Origin: Gillisella taibaishanensis
GTDB taxonomy: Bacteria > Pseudomonadota > Alphaproteobacteria > Rhizobiales > Rhizobiaceae
Direction of reading: 5' to 3'
Assembly: GCF_001938985.1 (NCBI RefSeq)
Contig: NZ_MKIN01000019.1
Location: 62,001 to 126,000, forward strand
DNA length: 64,000 bases
The position numbers were made by a program, and so were the translations under genes. Below are positions 43,676 through 52,322 of the stretch, in pieces (positions within the stretch are counted from its first letter, which is position 1; each line of letters starts with the position of its first letter). The notes beneath the pieces are model-generated. The model had not been told where the DNA came from, made no database searches, and saw only the letters and a program-made list of their open reading frames with translations.

Positions 43676-44203
43676 ATGGAACTTATCGATATCGTGCTAC
43701 TGATTGAGGCAAGATCGGCGGAGAAGCAGTTGAATGACAACCTCCACATCTATGTCGACGGCTCCTTTTCATCAGACACACAAACTGGTGGCTGGGCATT
43801 CGTGGTCTACCACAACGAAATTCAGATCGCCTCAGCTTCTGGACGCCTTCATGCTCGCAGTAACGGGCATACGGAAATCCTAGCTCTTTTACGAGCGTTG
43901 GAATGGATCGCTATCTCCAAGACTGGAGAAGACATTGTGGTCTGGTCCGATTCTCACTACGTCGTTGACGGCTGCAACAGGCTTTTGAAAATCTGGCGTA
44001 ACAACGGGTGGAAGCGTGTGGTGGCAAACCCACGCGAGCGCAAGCGCGCAATTCCCGATCTGGAAGAGTGGCAGGCTGTAGACCGCACCCTCGCCGATCT
44101 CACATCAACAATCATTCGATGGTGCAAAGGCCACTCAGGAAGCACTGGCAACGAAGAAGCCGACAAACTTGCATCGGTTAGATTGCTGGACAGCGGCACT
44201 TGA
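43676..44203 (+). CDS. Ribonuclease H-type protein
   Basis: A 175-aa protein with the RNase HI fold. Catalytic acidic residues are visible: Asp in HIYVDGSFSSDTQTGG (about 26), Glu in GHTEILALLRALEW (about 67), Asp in DIVVWSDSHYVVDGCN (about 90) and Asp in GSTGNEEADKLA (about 164). The basic-protrusion region is NNGWKRVVANPRERKRA. It is larger than chromosomal RnhA at the N-terminus (MELIDIVLLIEARSAEKQ). It may be a plasmid-borne second RNase H. The frame is open upstream into the inverted repeat, but ATG 43676 is preferred. Confidence 0.78.
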   Translation: MELIDIVLLIEARSAEKQLNDNLHIYVDGSFSSDTQTGGWAFVVYHNEIQIASASGRLHARSNGHTEILALLRALEWIAISKTGEDIVVWSDSHYVVDGCNRLLKIWRNNGWKRVVANPRERKRAIPDLEEWQAVDRTLADLTSTIIRWCKGHSGSTGNEEADKLASVRLLDSGT

Positions 44204-44210
44204 AGATCGC

Positions 44211-44933
44211 TCAGATTTCCAAGGTAACCAGCACCGGCAAATGATCGGAGGCTATTCTTGTCAGCTTTGTATCGACTACCTCTGTTTCGATAACCTTTAA
44301 TCCGCCAGAGATCAAAACGTGGTCGAGACGCAGAAATGGAAACCGTGATGGAAATGTCGATTTCCGGCGGCCTGGCAATGTCGAAGAAGTATGAGTCATC
44401 TGCCGTGTCAAAAGCCTGAAGGCCTTTGAGCTGGGAACGGCGTTCAAATCTGCCGCGACCACAAGCTTGGCCTTCGCAGAAAGTGATGGCTCTAGCCAAT
44501 CTGGTCCTAGAAGCGCTCGCGCCTGCTCGTCTCTTTCACGGGCGCGAAGGCCAAAATGCGTCACACAAATATGAACCGTTTGACCGTCGACCATCACTTC
44601 TGCAAGCAACGCGCCTCTCTGCTCCCCCCGCGACGGCAGCATGCCCTGGTGGATAACCCGCGTCGGAAACGCGGTCAGGAGTGCATCGCCATACTGTTCT
44701 TCGGCAACGTTCAATGCGGAATGGAAATGCGACGTCATAGTGAGATGGCCGGCAATACATTCAGCCTGGTCTATACCGTCAGTTCTTTTTCGTCCGACAT
44801 CGACCTCCTGGAGGCAAACGACGTCCGCATCAGTGGCGGCGATTACGTCGGCAATCCGTTTTGGGTCGAGACGGCGGTCTGTGCCAATGCAGCTATGAAT
44901 ATTGTAAGTGAGAAGCCGAAAGATGGATGTCAT
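44211..44933 (-). CDS. ybhP: Endonuclease/exonuclease/phosphatase-family protein (YbhP-like)
   Basis: A 240-aa EEP-fold enzyme. Conserved parts are LLTYNIHSCIG (metal-site Asn), VVCLQEVDVGR (Glu), CVTHFGLRARERDEQAR, LVVAADLNAVPSSKAF (Asp/Asn) and IASDHLPVLV (Asp-His). It is divergent from the YbhN-like gene, and a ClsB-like gene lies beyond. In E. coli ybhP, clsB (ybhO) and ybhN are adjacent, so the trio is conserved as a functional set. The substrate, possibly a phospholipid headgroup or nucleic acid, is unknown. Confidence 0.82.
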   Translation of the reverse strand: MTSIFRLLTYNIHSCIGTDRRLDPKRIADVIAATDADVVCLQEVDVGRKRTDGIDQAECIAGHLTMTSHFHSALNVAEEQYGDALLTAFPTRVIHQGMLPSRGEQRGALLAEVMVDGQTVHICVTHFGLRARERDEQARALLGPDWLEPSLSAKAKLVVAADLNAVPSSKAFRLLTRQMTHTSSTLPGRRKSTFPSRFPFLRLDHVLISGGLKVIETEVVDTKLTRIASDHLPVLVTLEI

Positions 44934-45010
44934 GCGGGGGGAACACCTTTGCCTGCAAATCGTTCCCTGATTTCGAGCCGTATGCTCGAACCACACGGCG
45001 GACGAATAAC

Positions 45011-45970
45011 ATGAAAAAAAAGATACTTCTCAATGGCCTATTTCTGATCGCGACGGCAATCGCCCTTTGGCTTAGCTACCGCGCGCTCAGCAAGTTTTCC
45101 GTCGATGATATCAAGACGTCTCTTACTGCTATACCGCTGAGCGGTTTCGCGCTTTCACTATTCTTTTGCGCCCTCTCCTATCTCTGCCTTTCCGGCTTCG
45201 ATTATCTCGGTGTCCGCTATGCCGGTTGTCGCCTGTCATGGCGCAAAGCTGCTGTTGCGTCGTTTGTCAGTCTTTCTATCGGCCACAATGTTGGATTGGC
45301 TGCACTTTCGAGCGGCGCAGTTCGCTACCGCTACTATCGGCGATGGGGCCTGAAGAACGAGGAGATAGCCAAAGTCATTCTATTTTGTGGCGCGACAGTT
45401 GGTATCGGGCTTATCGGGCTTGCTGGAATTTGCCTTGCTCTCTTTCCTGAAAGTGCAGCCAAGATCGGCGGCATGGGCGATACCGCGGCCCGCTGGATTG
45501 GCGTCGCCTGTATTATAGCGCTCGCGCTCTATCTTGCCGCCGCCGCCAGGATCCGGGGTGAGATCCGTATTTACAAGTGGCGTTTTTCGCTGCCGACGTG
45601 GCAGATCGCAATAGCCCAAGTGGCCGTGGGTATTGCTAACTTCACCGCTGTCGCGGCATGCCTGTTTTGGCTCACCAAGTCATCGGCCGGCTTTTTCGAG
45701 ACCACCACCGCCTACGTGATGGCCAATCTCTCGGCCCTTGTCGCTCACGTACCGGGTGGACTGGGCGTGATGGAAGCGACGATTTCCTTCATCATGGGAA
45801 AAGACGCCTCGATCGGTGCGTTGATAGCTTTCCGGGTCGTCTATTTCTTCATTCCCCTCGCCCTGGGTTTACCGATCTTTGCCGCCAGCGAATGGTTCGG
45901 GAGTCGGGCAAAAAACAAGAGCAACGCCCGTAATGACAGACAACTCCATGCAGAAGCCGCACGCACTTAA
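45011..45970 (+). CDS. ybhN: UPF0104/LPG-synthase-TM family membrane protein (YbhN-like)
   Basis: A 319-aa membrane protein related to the flippase half of MprF. About eight helices are visible. Family hallmarks are SLSIGHNVGLAALSSGAVRYRYY (about 86-108, with the Arg-Tyr pair) and LSALVAHVPGGLGVMEATISF (about 245-265). ATG 45011 begins MKKKILLNGLFLIATAIALWL. It is likely involved in handling of membrane phospholipids together with the neighbouring cardiolipin synthase. Relatives of the same family also occur in hopanoid or glycolipid clusters. Confidence 0.83.
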   Translation: MKKKILLNGLFLIATAIALWLSYRALSKFSVDDIKTSLTAIPLSGFALSLFFCALSYLCLSGFDYLGVRYAGCRLSWRKAAVASFVSLSIGHNVGLAALSSGAVRYRYYRRWGLKNEEIAKVILFCGATVGIGLIGLAGICLALFPESAAKIGGMGDTAARWIGVACIIALALYLAAAARIRGEIRIYKWRFSLPTWQIAIAQVAVGIANFTAVAACLFWLTKSSAGFFETTTAYVMANLSALVAHVPGGLGVMEATISFIMGKDASIGALIAFRVVYFFIPLALGLPIFAASEWFGSRAKNKSNARNDRQLHAEAART

Positions 45971-46007
45971 ATAAAAGAGGTTGGATTTGAAATCCGACCT
46001 CTTTTAT
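45971..46007. terminator. Strong bidirectional terminator between ybhN and clsB
   Basis: An 18-bp stem with one G-T pair (ATAAAAGAGGTTGGATTT with its partner at 45990-46007) and a 1-nt tip spacer, flanked by A-rich and T-rich ends. It starts 1 nt after the ybhN stop and lies 25 nt before the clsB stop. Confidence 0.85.
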
Positions 46008-46031
46008 GCGCATTTGATCAAACGGTGCTGC

Positions 46032-47585
46032 TTATGGATTACCGGCAGAGAGCGTGTTTCTCCCTCGTCCGTCCTGCTTTGCAGCAGCTTTCGAAATTGC
46101 AGCACGCTTCGCTCTCTTGACAAGAGCATAAGGGGCCAACAGCAGATGCAACGGCCACCATGGTTCGCGTGGGTCGACAAGCCCTGTTAAAAAATGCAGA
46201 TCTGTTTTGCCATTACCCTGCTCCGCCGGAAACGAGCGCAGTCCTCGAAGGCCGATGTTGAGGTTGTCCAGGGCATGAACCAGTGAATTGGCAGACTGAT
46301 ATGCGGCGGCGACTGCCGCACTATCCAAGCCGAGATGTTCAGCGAGCAAGCAGTTGCGCATATCCGTCAGCGCCTGCCGCTCTCTATCATCCCGCGTTTC
46401 GATTGCAACATCGAGTTCCGTATCAAGGCCGATCGAGCGGTGATTGAGGTTTGACGAGCCAACCCGGATAAATCGATCGTCGATCATGATTAGCTTGGCA
46501 TGGACAAGCACTTCCTCATGACGTTTTTCCCTGCCGTCAGCCGGCACGATCGGATAGAGCGCACGGAATCGGCCAAAGCGATCTGCCTGTCTCAACTTCC
46601 GAATCATGCGATCTCGGTTTTCACCGAGCACTTTTCGCTCCAGATAGCCGTGGGAATTCAGCGTGGTGATCAAAACAATTTCAGGGCCATCCGGCTCTTG
46701 TAACCGCTTTGCCAACACATCCGCCACCTGTTTGGACGCGAAATACTGGCTTTCGATATAAATCAGCTTTCGTGCCCGCGCGAAACAATCGAGCGTCAAC
46801 TGAGACGTCTCGCGCACGGATGCCCCGCGCCGGATCGCAGGTTCGGTCCGCGCAAACGCGACCTCGCAGTCGGAGAAAACGTGGCGAGCAAACTTTGGGA
46901 AGGAATGGGAGTAGCAACGCGGCCTCACCAAGTCCTCCCCTGTGGCTTGCCACCAGCGGCGTCTGGCGATTTCAGCGGCAACTTCTGCTGCTTCTCCATC
47001 CATTGCCATCTGCAAATCGTGAACGGGTTCGTACCGCTCGCCCTTAGGAGTCTGGCGCAGTGGATGGTCAGCGCGGTGCTCCGGCGTATCCCATCTTTTT
47101 GCAGTCAAATCGATGCCGCCAATAAAGGCGAGAGCATCATCGATTACGACCATCTTCTGATGATGCGACCCGCGAACGGCATGGCGGGTGTCGAGGCGGA
47201 GGTCAATCCGTGGATGGCTGCTGAGCTCGGTCTTGCCCAGCATGCGAAGGGATTTGCCGGAATAAATCGGACCCATCGCCCATACGAGAATATGAATTGA
47301 AAGACGGCTGTTATTTTCGACGAGAGACAACAGAAATTCCCCAAGCATCGGGGAAGAATGATCTTCAGGTGTCAGCCGGATATCCGGATTGAAATCCCAA
47401 CCGATGATAAAAACCTGTTCCTGTGCCTGCCTCAAGGCGGTCGTCAGCGCAGCATAATAATTGGCGCCATCGATCAGAAAACCAGCGTTCGAAGCGACGC
47501 CCGATTTCCAGGCATTATGGCCAAGTCTGACAATAGAATCCGCCCCATTGCGATGACGACCGATAGCGGTTTCGAAATGTTGCAT
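46032..47585 (-). CDS. clsB: Phospholipase D-family protein, cardiolipin synthase B-like
   Basis: A 517-aa enzyme with two HKD phosphatidyltransferase motifs: HHQKMVVIDDALAFIGGID (about 139-157) and HAKLIMIDDRFIRVGSSN (about 358-375). ClsB-type enzymes make cardiolipin, or related lipids, by phosphatidyl transfer. No N-terminal membrane segments are evident, as in ClsB. The C-terminal 60 residues (WWPLHLLLAPYALVKRAKRA) contain a hydrophobic patch and a basic tail. It lies 201 nt downstream-to-upstream of repC on the same strand. Confidence 0.85.
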   Translation of the reverse strand: MQHFETAIGRHRNGADSIVRLGHNAWKSGVASNAGFLIDGANYYAALTTALRQAQEQVFIIGWDFNPDIRLTPEDHSSPMLGEFLLSLVENNSRLSIHILVWAMGPIYSGKSLRMLGKTELSSHPRIDLRLDTRHAVRGSHHQKMVVIDDALAFIGGIDLTAKRWDTPEHRADHPLRQTPKGERYEPVHDLQMAMDGEAAEVAAEIARRRWWQATGEDLVRPRCYSHSFPKFARHVFSDCEVAFARTEPAIRRGASVRETSQLTLDCFARARKLIYIESQYFASKQVADVLAKRLQEPDGPEIVLITTLNSHGYLERKVLGENRDRMIRKLRQADRFGRFRALYPIVPADGREKRHEEVLVHAKLIMIDDRFIRVGSSNLNHRSIGLDTELDVAIETRDDRERQALTDMRNCLLAEHLGLDSAAVAAAYQSANSLVHALDNLNIGLRGLRSFPAEQGNGKTDLHFLTGLVDPREPWWPLHLLLAPYALVKRAKRAAISKAAAKQDGRGRNTLSAGNP

Positions 47586-47786
47586 TGATGTCTGATCCCG
47601 GCTTGGATGATCGCGTTTCAGTTCCGCTCTACCTAGCCCCGCGTCTTGTCCCGATGTCTAAAACACCGGCCTGATTGAAGACGCAATGAACCCTTGGATT
47701 CGCGTATCACTTAACGATCCGCTGGTAAATTTGTTCCGCCCCTCCAGCTGTTTTAACTCAGCACTGACGCGGTGCAGGCCGTGTCG

Positions 47787-49010
47787 TTAATCACGGCTCG
47801 CACCGGTGCGGCTTTTCTCAAGTGCTTGCAGCATGGGATAGACGCTGAATTGGCCTTGCTCTGCTTTTTCAGTCAGTGTTCTGAGATATCCGCCTGCAGA
47901 ACGGATGGTATCGGCACGTTCAAGCATTACGGCTATTGCGATGGCTGCCGCCTGGTCGCCCATTGCCTGCCGCGCCTTCAACCACGCGTCTGGGGAAACG
48001 CCGAGCATAGTGCGCACCACATCAGCCGCTCGCAAAATATCCTGCCACCCGCCAATGCCATCCTTCGCATAATCTGCGATCTGTGGGCAGAGCGACATAA
48101 ACTTGGTGAGGCTAACTGCAACAGCACGCTTTTGCGTATCGGCCTCAGATGAGGCTGGCGCTGTTATATGTTCTTTGCCGTTTTTATCAGATTGTAGTTC
48201 TGTGTTTGAATTCTGATAGAGGCGCTCAGATCGGTCGTCATTGCCGCTCAATTCTTGTTCAGAAAGGCTTGAAAGATAAGCATTTTCTACTTCTGCCAGC
48301 ATATGGTTAAGATTTAGTGCAAGGTCTTGCAGCTCCTGGCTCGGGATCTGACGGCCAGATGTCACACGAAGCGCTTGGTAGTCGAGAAGGTACGTGTCCC
48401 ATTGTCCCGCGCGCTGCTCTTCGAGAGCAAGGGTAATGACCTTTGAAATATCACGCGAGAGCACGGTTATTTCGCCTCTCAGTGCACGGCTACGCTTGGC
48501 TTCGGCCCGTGCCTCTTCGGCGGCTGTGTAGATATCGTCGGCCTTCAAGGCAAACGGAGCGAGATCAAAGCCGAATGCGTCTTCGATCTCTCCACTTTCG
48601 GCTCTGCGGCAGTAGCGCTTACCATTTGCGCTGTCGCGCCGGAAAATCATACCCTTTTCGACAAGGCACGCGAGATGCCGCCGAATTGTTGCCGGCGCCA
48701 TGCCGCGGGCTCTAAACGCAAGTTCTCGATTGGATGGAAAGACGATAATCGGCTGGCTGCCATCCAGTTCACGCTCAGTTGTGAAACTGACGAGGGCTTC
48801 AAGGACGCAGATGGTCCGGTCGCCCAACCCGTAGACGCTTCTGGCTTCCGTCAGCGCCCGCAGCAATTGCCACTTCTCGGCACGACCCGAACTGTTCGTT
48901 CCGTCGCCCTGCTGCAGTTCGGCCTGCCTTTGCCCTACCCGGGCCTGACGTGCCAGAACGCGGCCAGACATTCGTCCAGCGCCAAAGGGCGATGTTGCAA
49001 TTCTTTCCAT
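47787..49010 (-). CDS. repC: Replication initiator RepC
   Basis: Essential initiator of repABC replicons; the origin normally lies inside this gene. The 407-aa protein has the characteristic N-terminus (MERIATSPFGAGRMSGRVL), the DNA-binding region QPIIVFPSNRELAFRARGMAPATIRRHLACLVEKG (about 105-139; key helix MAPATIRRHLACL), and the C-terminal domain AVAVSLTKFMSLCPQIADYA... AGGYLRTLTEKAEQG. AGGGGAC lies 9 nt before ATG 49010. The frame is open for 84 more codons upstream, but those residues are not RepC-like. Confidence 0.95.
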   Translation of the reverse strand: MERIATSPFGAGRMSGRVLARQARVGQRQAELQQGDGTNSSGRAEKWQLLRALTEARSVYGLGDRTICVLEALVSFTTERELDGSQPIIVFPSNRELAFRARGMAPATIRRHLACLVEKGMIFRRDSANGKRYCRRAESGEIEDAFGFDLAPFALKADDIYTAAEEARAEAKRSRALRGEITVLSRDISKVITLALEEQRAGQWDTYLLDYQALRVTSGRQIPSQELQDLALNLNHMLAEVENAYLSSLSEQELSGNDDRSERLYQNSNTELQSDKNGKEHITAPASSEADTQKRAVAVSLTKFMSLCPQIADYAKDGIGGWQDILRAADVVRTMLGVSPDAWLKARQAMGDQAAAIAIAVMLERADTIRSAGGYLRTLTEKAEQGQFSVYPMLQALEKSRTGASRD

Positions 49011-49678
49011 AGCGTTACGTCCCCTCTCAAGGAGACAAGTGACCCTATGGTAAAAGACAGCTGCGCTCTCCCGCAGACGCGAGAAGCTGAACACAGGATA
49101 GATGCTCTCAAAGCAAGACATCAGAGATGATCTCAACACAAGCGAACGCACGCAGATCTGCTGGCCGTGCGGATGGACCACGCGGCTGACAGATACGTCA
49201 ATGCCAAGGATTTGAGGTCTCGGTTTGCCTAGCGAAAACCAAGAAATTCTCATCCATGGCAATTGCGTTGCCTATGGTCACCTTTTCAAAGGCAACAATT
49301 ATCCTTCGCCAATTCATCGCTCTCGTTGAGTTTTGAAATAGCGTGAAATCTTGCTTCGCCACATGCCAGGAACACACCTGAACATATATCCTGGTCATGC
49401 TTTAGAGGGATTTGCTGTCGTTTAGCCATAACGGCACCACGGACCGGCTGATAAAAGCGCGGACCAAAGCACAAAAAAACGTTCACGATCGCAGGCATGC
49501 GGTCATGGGTTGACTTTTGAGCCCGAAAGTGATTCTCTTGGATTGCTACATAGAAGAGGGCTTCCGGAATGGCGACGTTTTGGGGGCCTTTTTTCTTGTC
49601 TCGATTGACGTCCTTCTCGTTAGAATTAACCTGCCAAGAGCAGGCATACATGGTCCCGCAAGCTGCGGAACTTTAAGC
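49011..49678 (-). promoter_or_regulatory. repB-repC intergenic control region (668 nt)
   Basis: This region carries the repC leader and, close to repB, the candidate antisense RNA at 49545-49594. The spacer is longer than I expect for repABC operons (usually a few hundred nt or less). A minus-strand open frame of 121 codons (49286-49651) runs through it without a clear ribosome site. Confidence 0.6.
49545..49594 (+). ncRNA. Antisense ctRNA (incA-type) against the repC leader
   Basis: On the strand opposite to repABC, TTGACT (49510-49515), a 17-nt spacer and TTCTCT (49533-49538) form a promoter. About 50 nt later GGCTTCC/GGGGGCC (49559-49565 with 49582-49588, including G-U pairs) makes a terminator stem followed by six T (49589-49594). 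Size, orientation and position match repABC counter-transcribed RNAs that limit RepC synthesis and set incompatibility. Exact ends are estimated. Confidence 0.6.
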
Positions 49679-50770
49679 TTATGTCTTTCCGCCAGCCAAA
49701 AAGGCTGCGTAATCAGCGGCGAGCCTTGCCTCGAAATGATCGACAAACCCCGGATCTGCTTCAGCGAGAAACTCTACTCTGAGCCGGCGTCCCTGACGGT
49801 TGATCCGCGCGAACACCCGACCGTCCGGCCCGCGAATATCGTCCGGCTCTGGACGTTCGGCCGGTGCTTTGCCTGACAACCTGTCAAACAGCTTCTGGAA
49901 GCGGTCATCTGTTGCCGCCATGCGGAATTCCTGGCTTGCGATCAGACTTGCCGCTTTGCCCTGCCCTTGTTCACTGGACAGCAGCTGGCCAAGGGCCATC
50001 CACCGCTCGCGTCCAGCCTTCGGTGCTGGGCCGATGGCACGGGCAAAGCGGTCTGGAACGCTTTCTGCCACCTGGATCAGCCGGGACAATTCGCTTTTCT
50101 GAACGGAAAGGGCGTCACCGATAACTTTGCGATCAAAGCCGCGGTCAGCAAGGGCCTTGGCAAACAGAGCGCGCTCGATGAAGGTTAGATTGCGGCGCTC
50201 GGCATTTTCCTTGCCTTGCGCCAGCACCAGTTCGTCGTCGCTTAAGGGCCGGATGAGAGCTTTGACCGTGATCCCGAGCCGCTTGGCAGCGCTGAGACGC
50301 CGGTGGCCATAGGCCACCTGATAGCGATCTGCCTCAGTCGGATGACGACGCACCAGGATCGGAACCTGCTGGCCACTTTCTCGGACGCTGTCGACCAAAG
50401 CGAGGAAATCCGGATCGTCCCGTTCTTCATCGCTCAGACGGTCGGAGACGAAGGAGGCGTCGATCTTGTCGGTGGCGAGCGAAATTACGCGTTCGCCTTC
50501 GTCGATCGCCTGGCGCAACGCCCGTGCTTCCTCGGCCTCACGAGTGATGGAGGATAGGGTCAGGCCCATCGCCTTGATTGCGCCAGAGGCGGCGCGCTGG
50601 ACAGGCGGCTGTGGCGGTGCGGCAACCGGCTTTTGCGTCTCTGCCGCAGGCTCAGATTCCGTTGGTGCGAGCGGTTGCGCAGAAGGCGCTTCTTCCGCTT
50701 CTGGTCGCGCGACTGATCCCGGATCGGAAAACAGAGCGCGCAATTCGCTTTTGCGGTTCTTTCCAATCAT
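49679..50770 (-). CDS. repB: Plasmid partition protein RepB (ParB family)
   Basis: Centromere-binding protein that works with RepA. The 363-aa protein has ParB box features: VPILVRRHPTEADRYQVAYGHRRLSAAKRLG (central residues GHRR, about 150), KENAERRNLTFIERALFAKAL (about 187) and a helix-turn-helix IGDALSVQKSELSRLIQVAE (about 212-231). The N-terminus is MIGKNRKSELRALFSD, typical of RepB. The ATG overlaps the repA stop (ATGA), which fixes the start over an upstream GTG. Confidence 0.95.
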   Translation of the reverse strand: MIGKNRKSELRALFSDPGSVARPEAEEAPSAQPLAPTESEPAAETQKPVAAPPQPPVQRAASGAIKAMGLTLSSITREAEEARALRQAIDEGERVISLATDKIDASFVSDRLSDEERDDPDFLALVDSVRESGQQVPILVRRHPTEADRYQVAYGHRRLSAAKRLGITVKALIRPLSDDELVLAQGKENAERRNLTFIERALFAKALADRGFDRKVIGDALSVQKSELSRLIQVAESVPDRFARAIGPAPKAGRERWMALGQLLSSEQGQGKAASLIASQEFRMAATDDRFQKLFDRLSGKAPAERPEPDDIRGPDGRVFARINRQGRRLRVEFLAEADPGFVDHFEARLAADYAAFLAGGKT

Positions 50771-52023
50771 TCTTTTCGTCCCCACGCTGTGTGGATCAAC
50801 TGTTCAATTTCTGCATTCACAGACTCGAGAGCCTCGATGGCGCGGTCATAAGTGCCGCGGCTGAAATTTTCGCGACCGACCTCATACAGCGTCTGCTTGG
50901 TGAGGCCCGCATCGGAGATCGCCGTCGATTTGACCATCGGTGAGGTCAGCACGCGTCCGCCAAAGAGGGAGCGCAAAAAGCCGACGATCTGCGCCTGCGG
51001 CCCATCGTTCGGCTCAAATCGCGTGACTAGGTAGCGCAGGAAGTCGAAATTCAGTGTGCCGCCCGCTTCGCGGACGACGCCGAGCAGGTCCGAGGTCATG
51101 AACAGGAACTGGCTCATCGAGGCAACATCGAGCATTTGCGGATGCACGGTGACGATGACTGATGTCGAAGCGCAGAGCGCCGATAGAGTGAGATAGCCGA
51201 GCTGCGGCGGGCAGTCGATGACGACCACATCGTAATCGTCGGCGACGCTGTGCAAGGCATCTTGGACCCGCGCGAAGAACAGGCTCTTTGCGTCGCCCGA
51301 CTTGCGCTCGGCCAGTGCCCTTGGCGTCACATGTTCGAATTCCTGCAGTTCAAGATTGCCCGGCAGCAGGTCGAGATTGTGAAAATAGGTCTTGCGGATG
51401 ATCTCGCGCAGCGGACGAACTTCGGCATCGTAGCGAATGGCGCCGTAGATCGTGTCATTACCGACGAGATCGAGTTCCGGCTGGTATCCGAACAAGGCAG
51501 AGAGCGACGCTTGTGGATCAAGATCGACAGCAAGTACCCGGTGGCCGGTCATAGCCAGATATTGGGCGAGGTGCACGGCAGACGTGGTCTTGCCGGAGCC
51601 GCCCTTGAAATTGGTGACAGAAATGATCTGCAAATGTTCGCCCCGTTCAGGGTCGCGCCACTTTACGTAAGAGCGCGCCTTGGCGACATTGCCTTTCTGT
51701 AGCGCCTGATCTGCAAGATAATGGCGCAGAGCATCGATGTCAGACAGAGAATAATAACGACGGCCGCCCGCGCCTACGACCGGTGCTGGGCCTTCGCCAG
51801 CCAAGGACAATTGCCTGAGATAGCCATCGGACACGCCGACAAGCCGGGCCGCCTCACCCGATGTGAAGGTGCGAAGAGATTTGGCGGATGCAGGTGCAAA
51901 CAGCCGCTCGCGCATGGCTTTCAGCTGGGCCGAAAGGGCACGCGCATCTTCGGCAATGGTTTCATCGGCGGGGCGCAAAATCGTCTCCTGCTGTTCCGTT
52001 ACCGTGTTGGGCGCGACCGCCAT
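50767..52023 (-). CDS. repA: Plasmid partition ATPase RepA (ParA family)
   Basis: Partition ATPase and autorepressor of the operon. The 418-aa protein has an N-terminal MerR-like helix-turn-helix (FTSGEAARLVGVSDGYLRQLS, about 54-74), the deviant Walker A NFKGGSGKTTSAVHLAQYL (about 140), Walker A-prime/B segments VDLDPQASLSALFG and VVVIDCPPQLGYLTLSAL. ATG 52023 is chosen because GGGAG lies 7 nt upstream; ATG 52029 would be too close. RepA, RepB and RepC are in the standard order. Confidence 0.95.
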   Translation of the reverse strand: MAVAPNTVTEQQETILRPADETIAEDARALSAQLKAMRERLFAPASAKSLRTFTSGEAARLVGVSDGYLRQLSLAGEGPAPVVGAGGRRYYSLSDIDALRHYLADQALQKGNVAKARSYVKWRDPERGEHLQIISVTNFKGGSGKTTSAVHLAQYLAMTGHRVLAVDLDPQASLSALFGYQPELDLVGNDTIYGAIRYDAEVRPLREIIRKTYFHNLDLLPGNLELQEFEHVTPRALAERKSGDAKSLFFARVQDALHSVADDYDVVVIDCPPQLGYLTLSALCASTSVIVTVHPQMLDVASMSQFLFMTSDLLGVVREAGGTLNFDFLRYLVTRFEPNDGPQAQIVGFLRSLFGGRVLTSPMVKSTAISDAGLTKQTLYEVGRENFSRGTYDRAIEALESVNAEIEQLIHTAWGRKE

Positions 52024-52322
52024 TCTCATTCTCCCGATAGTACCGCAGCTCTGCATCGAATGGTCGATGTGTCGCCACACCCACAAGCTCCGATCACTAG
52101 CCGGCAAACTGACTGATTCTCTCTCGACATGATATACGCGCAGAGGAAAAACTAACAGCATACACAGCTTGTAACGGCAGATGTAACGTTATCAAGCAAT
52201 CTGACGTAAATTTGCCGCAGGTAGCGAGTCGCGTCAAGACGGCACGAAGACGCCTTTGCCGCATCGGAGAGCGGCAGCGCAGATCGTACGGCGGCAAATG
52301 AGGGAGCAGATGAGACCGGACG
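52024..52322 (-). promoter_or_regulatory. Region upstream of repA
   Basis: About 300 nt between eutC and repA that should carry the repABC promoter(s). I find no perfect parS-like palindrome here. A direct repeat-like GTAACG...GTAACG pair occurs near 52170-52190. The eutC gene ends into this region on the same strand, so read-through into repA is possible. Confidence 0.45.

Noticed and set aside
49011..49262. 84-codon N-terminal extension of RepC
   Set aside because: RepC proteins begin with a segment matching MERIATSPFG, and a good ribosome site lies before that ATG. The extension is leader sequence.
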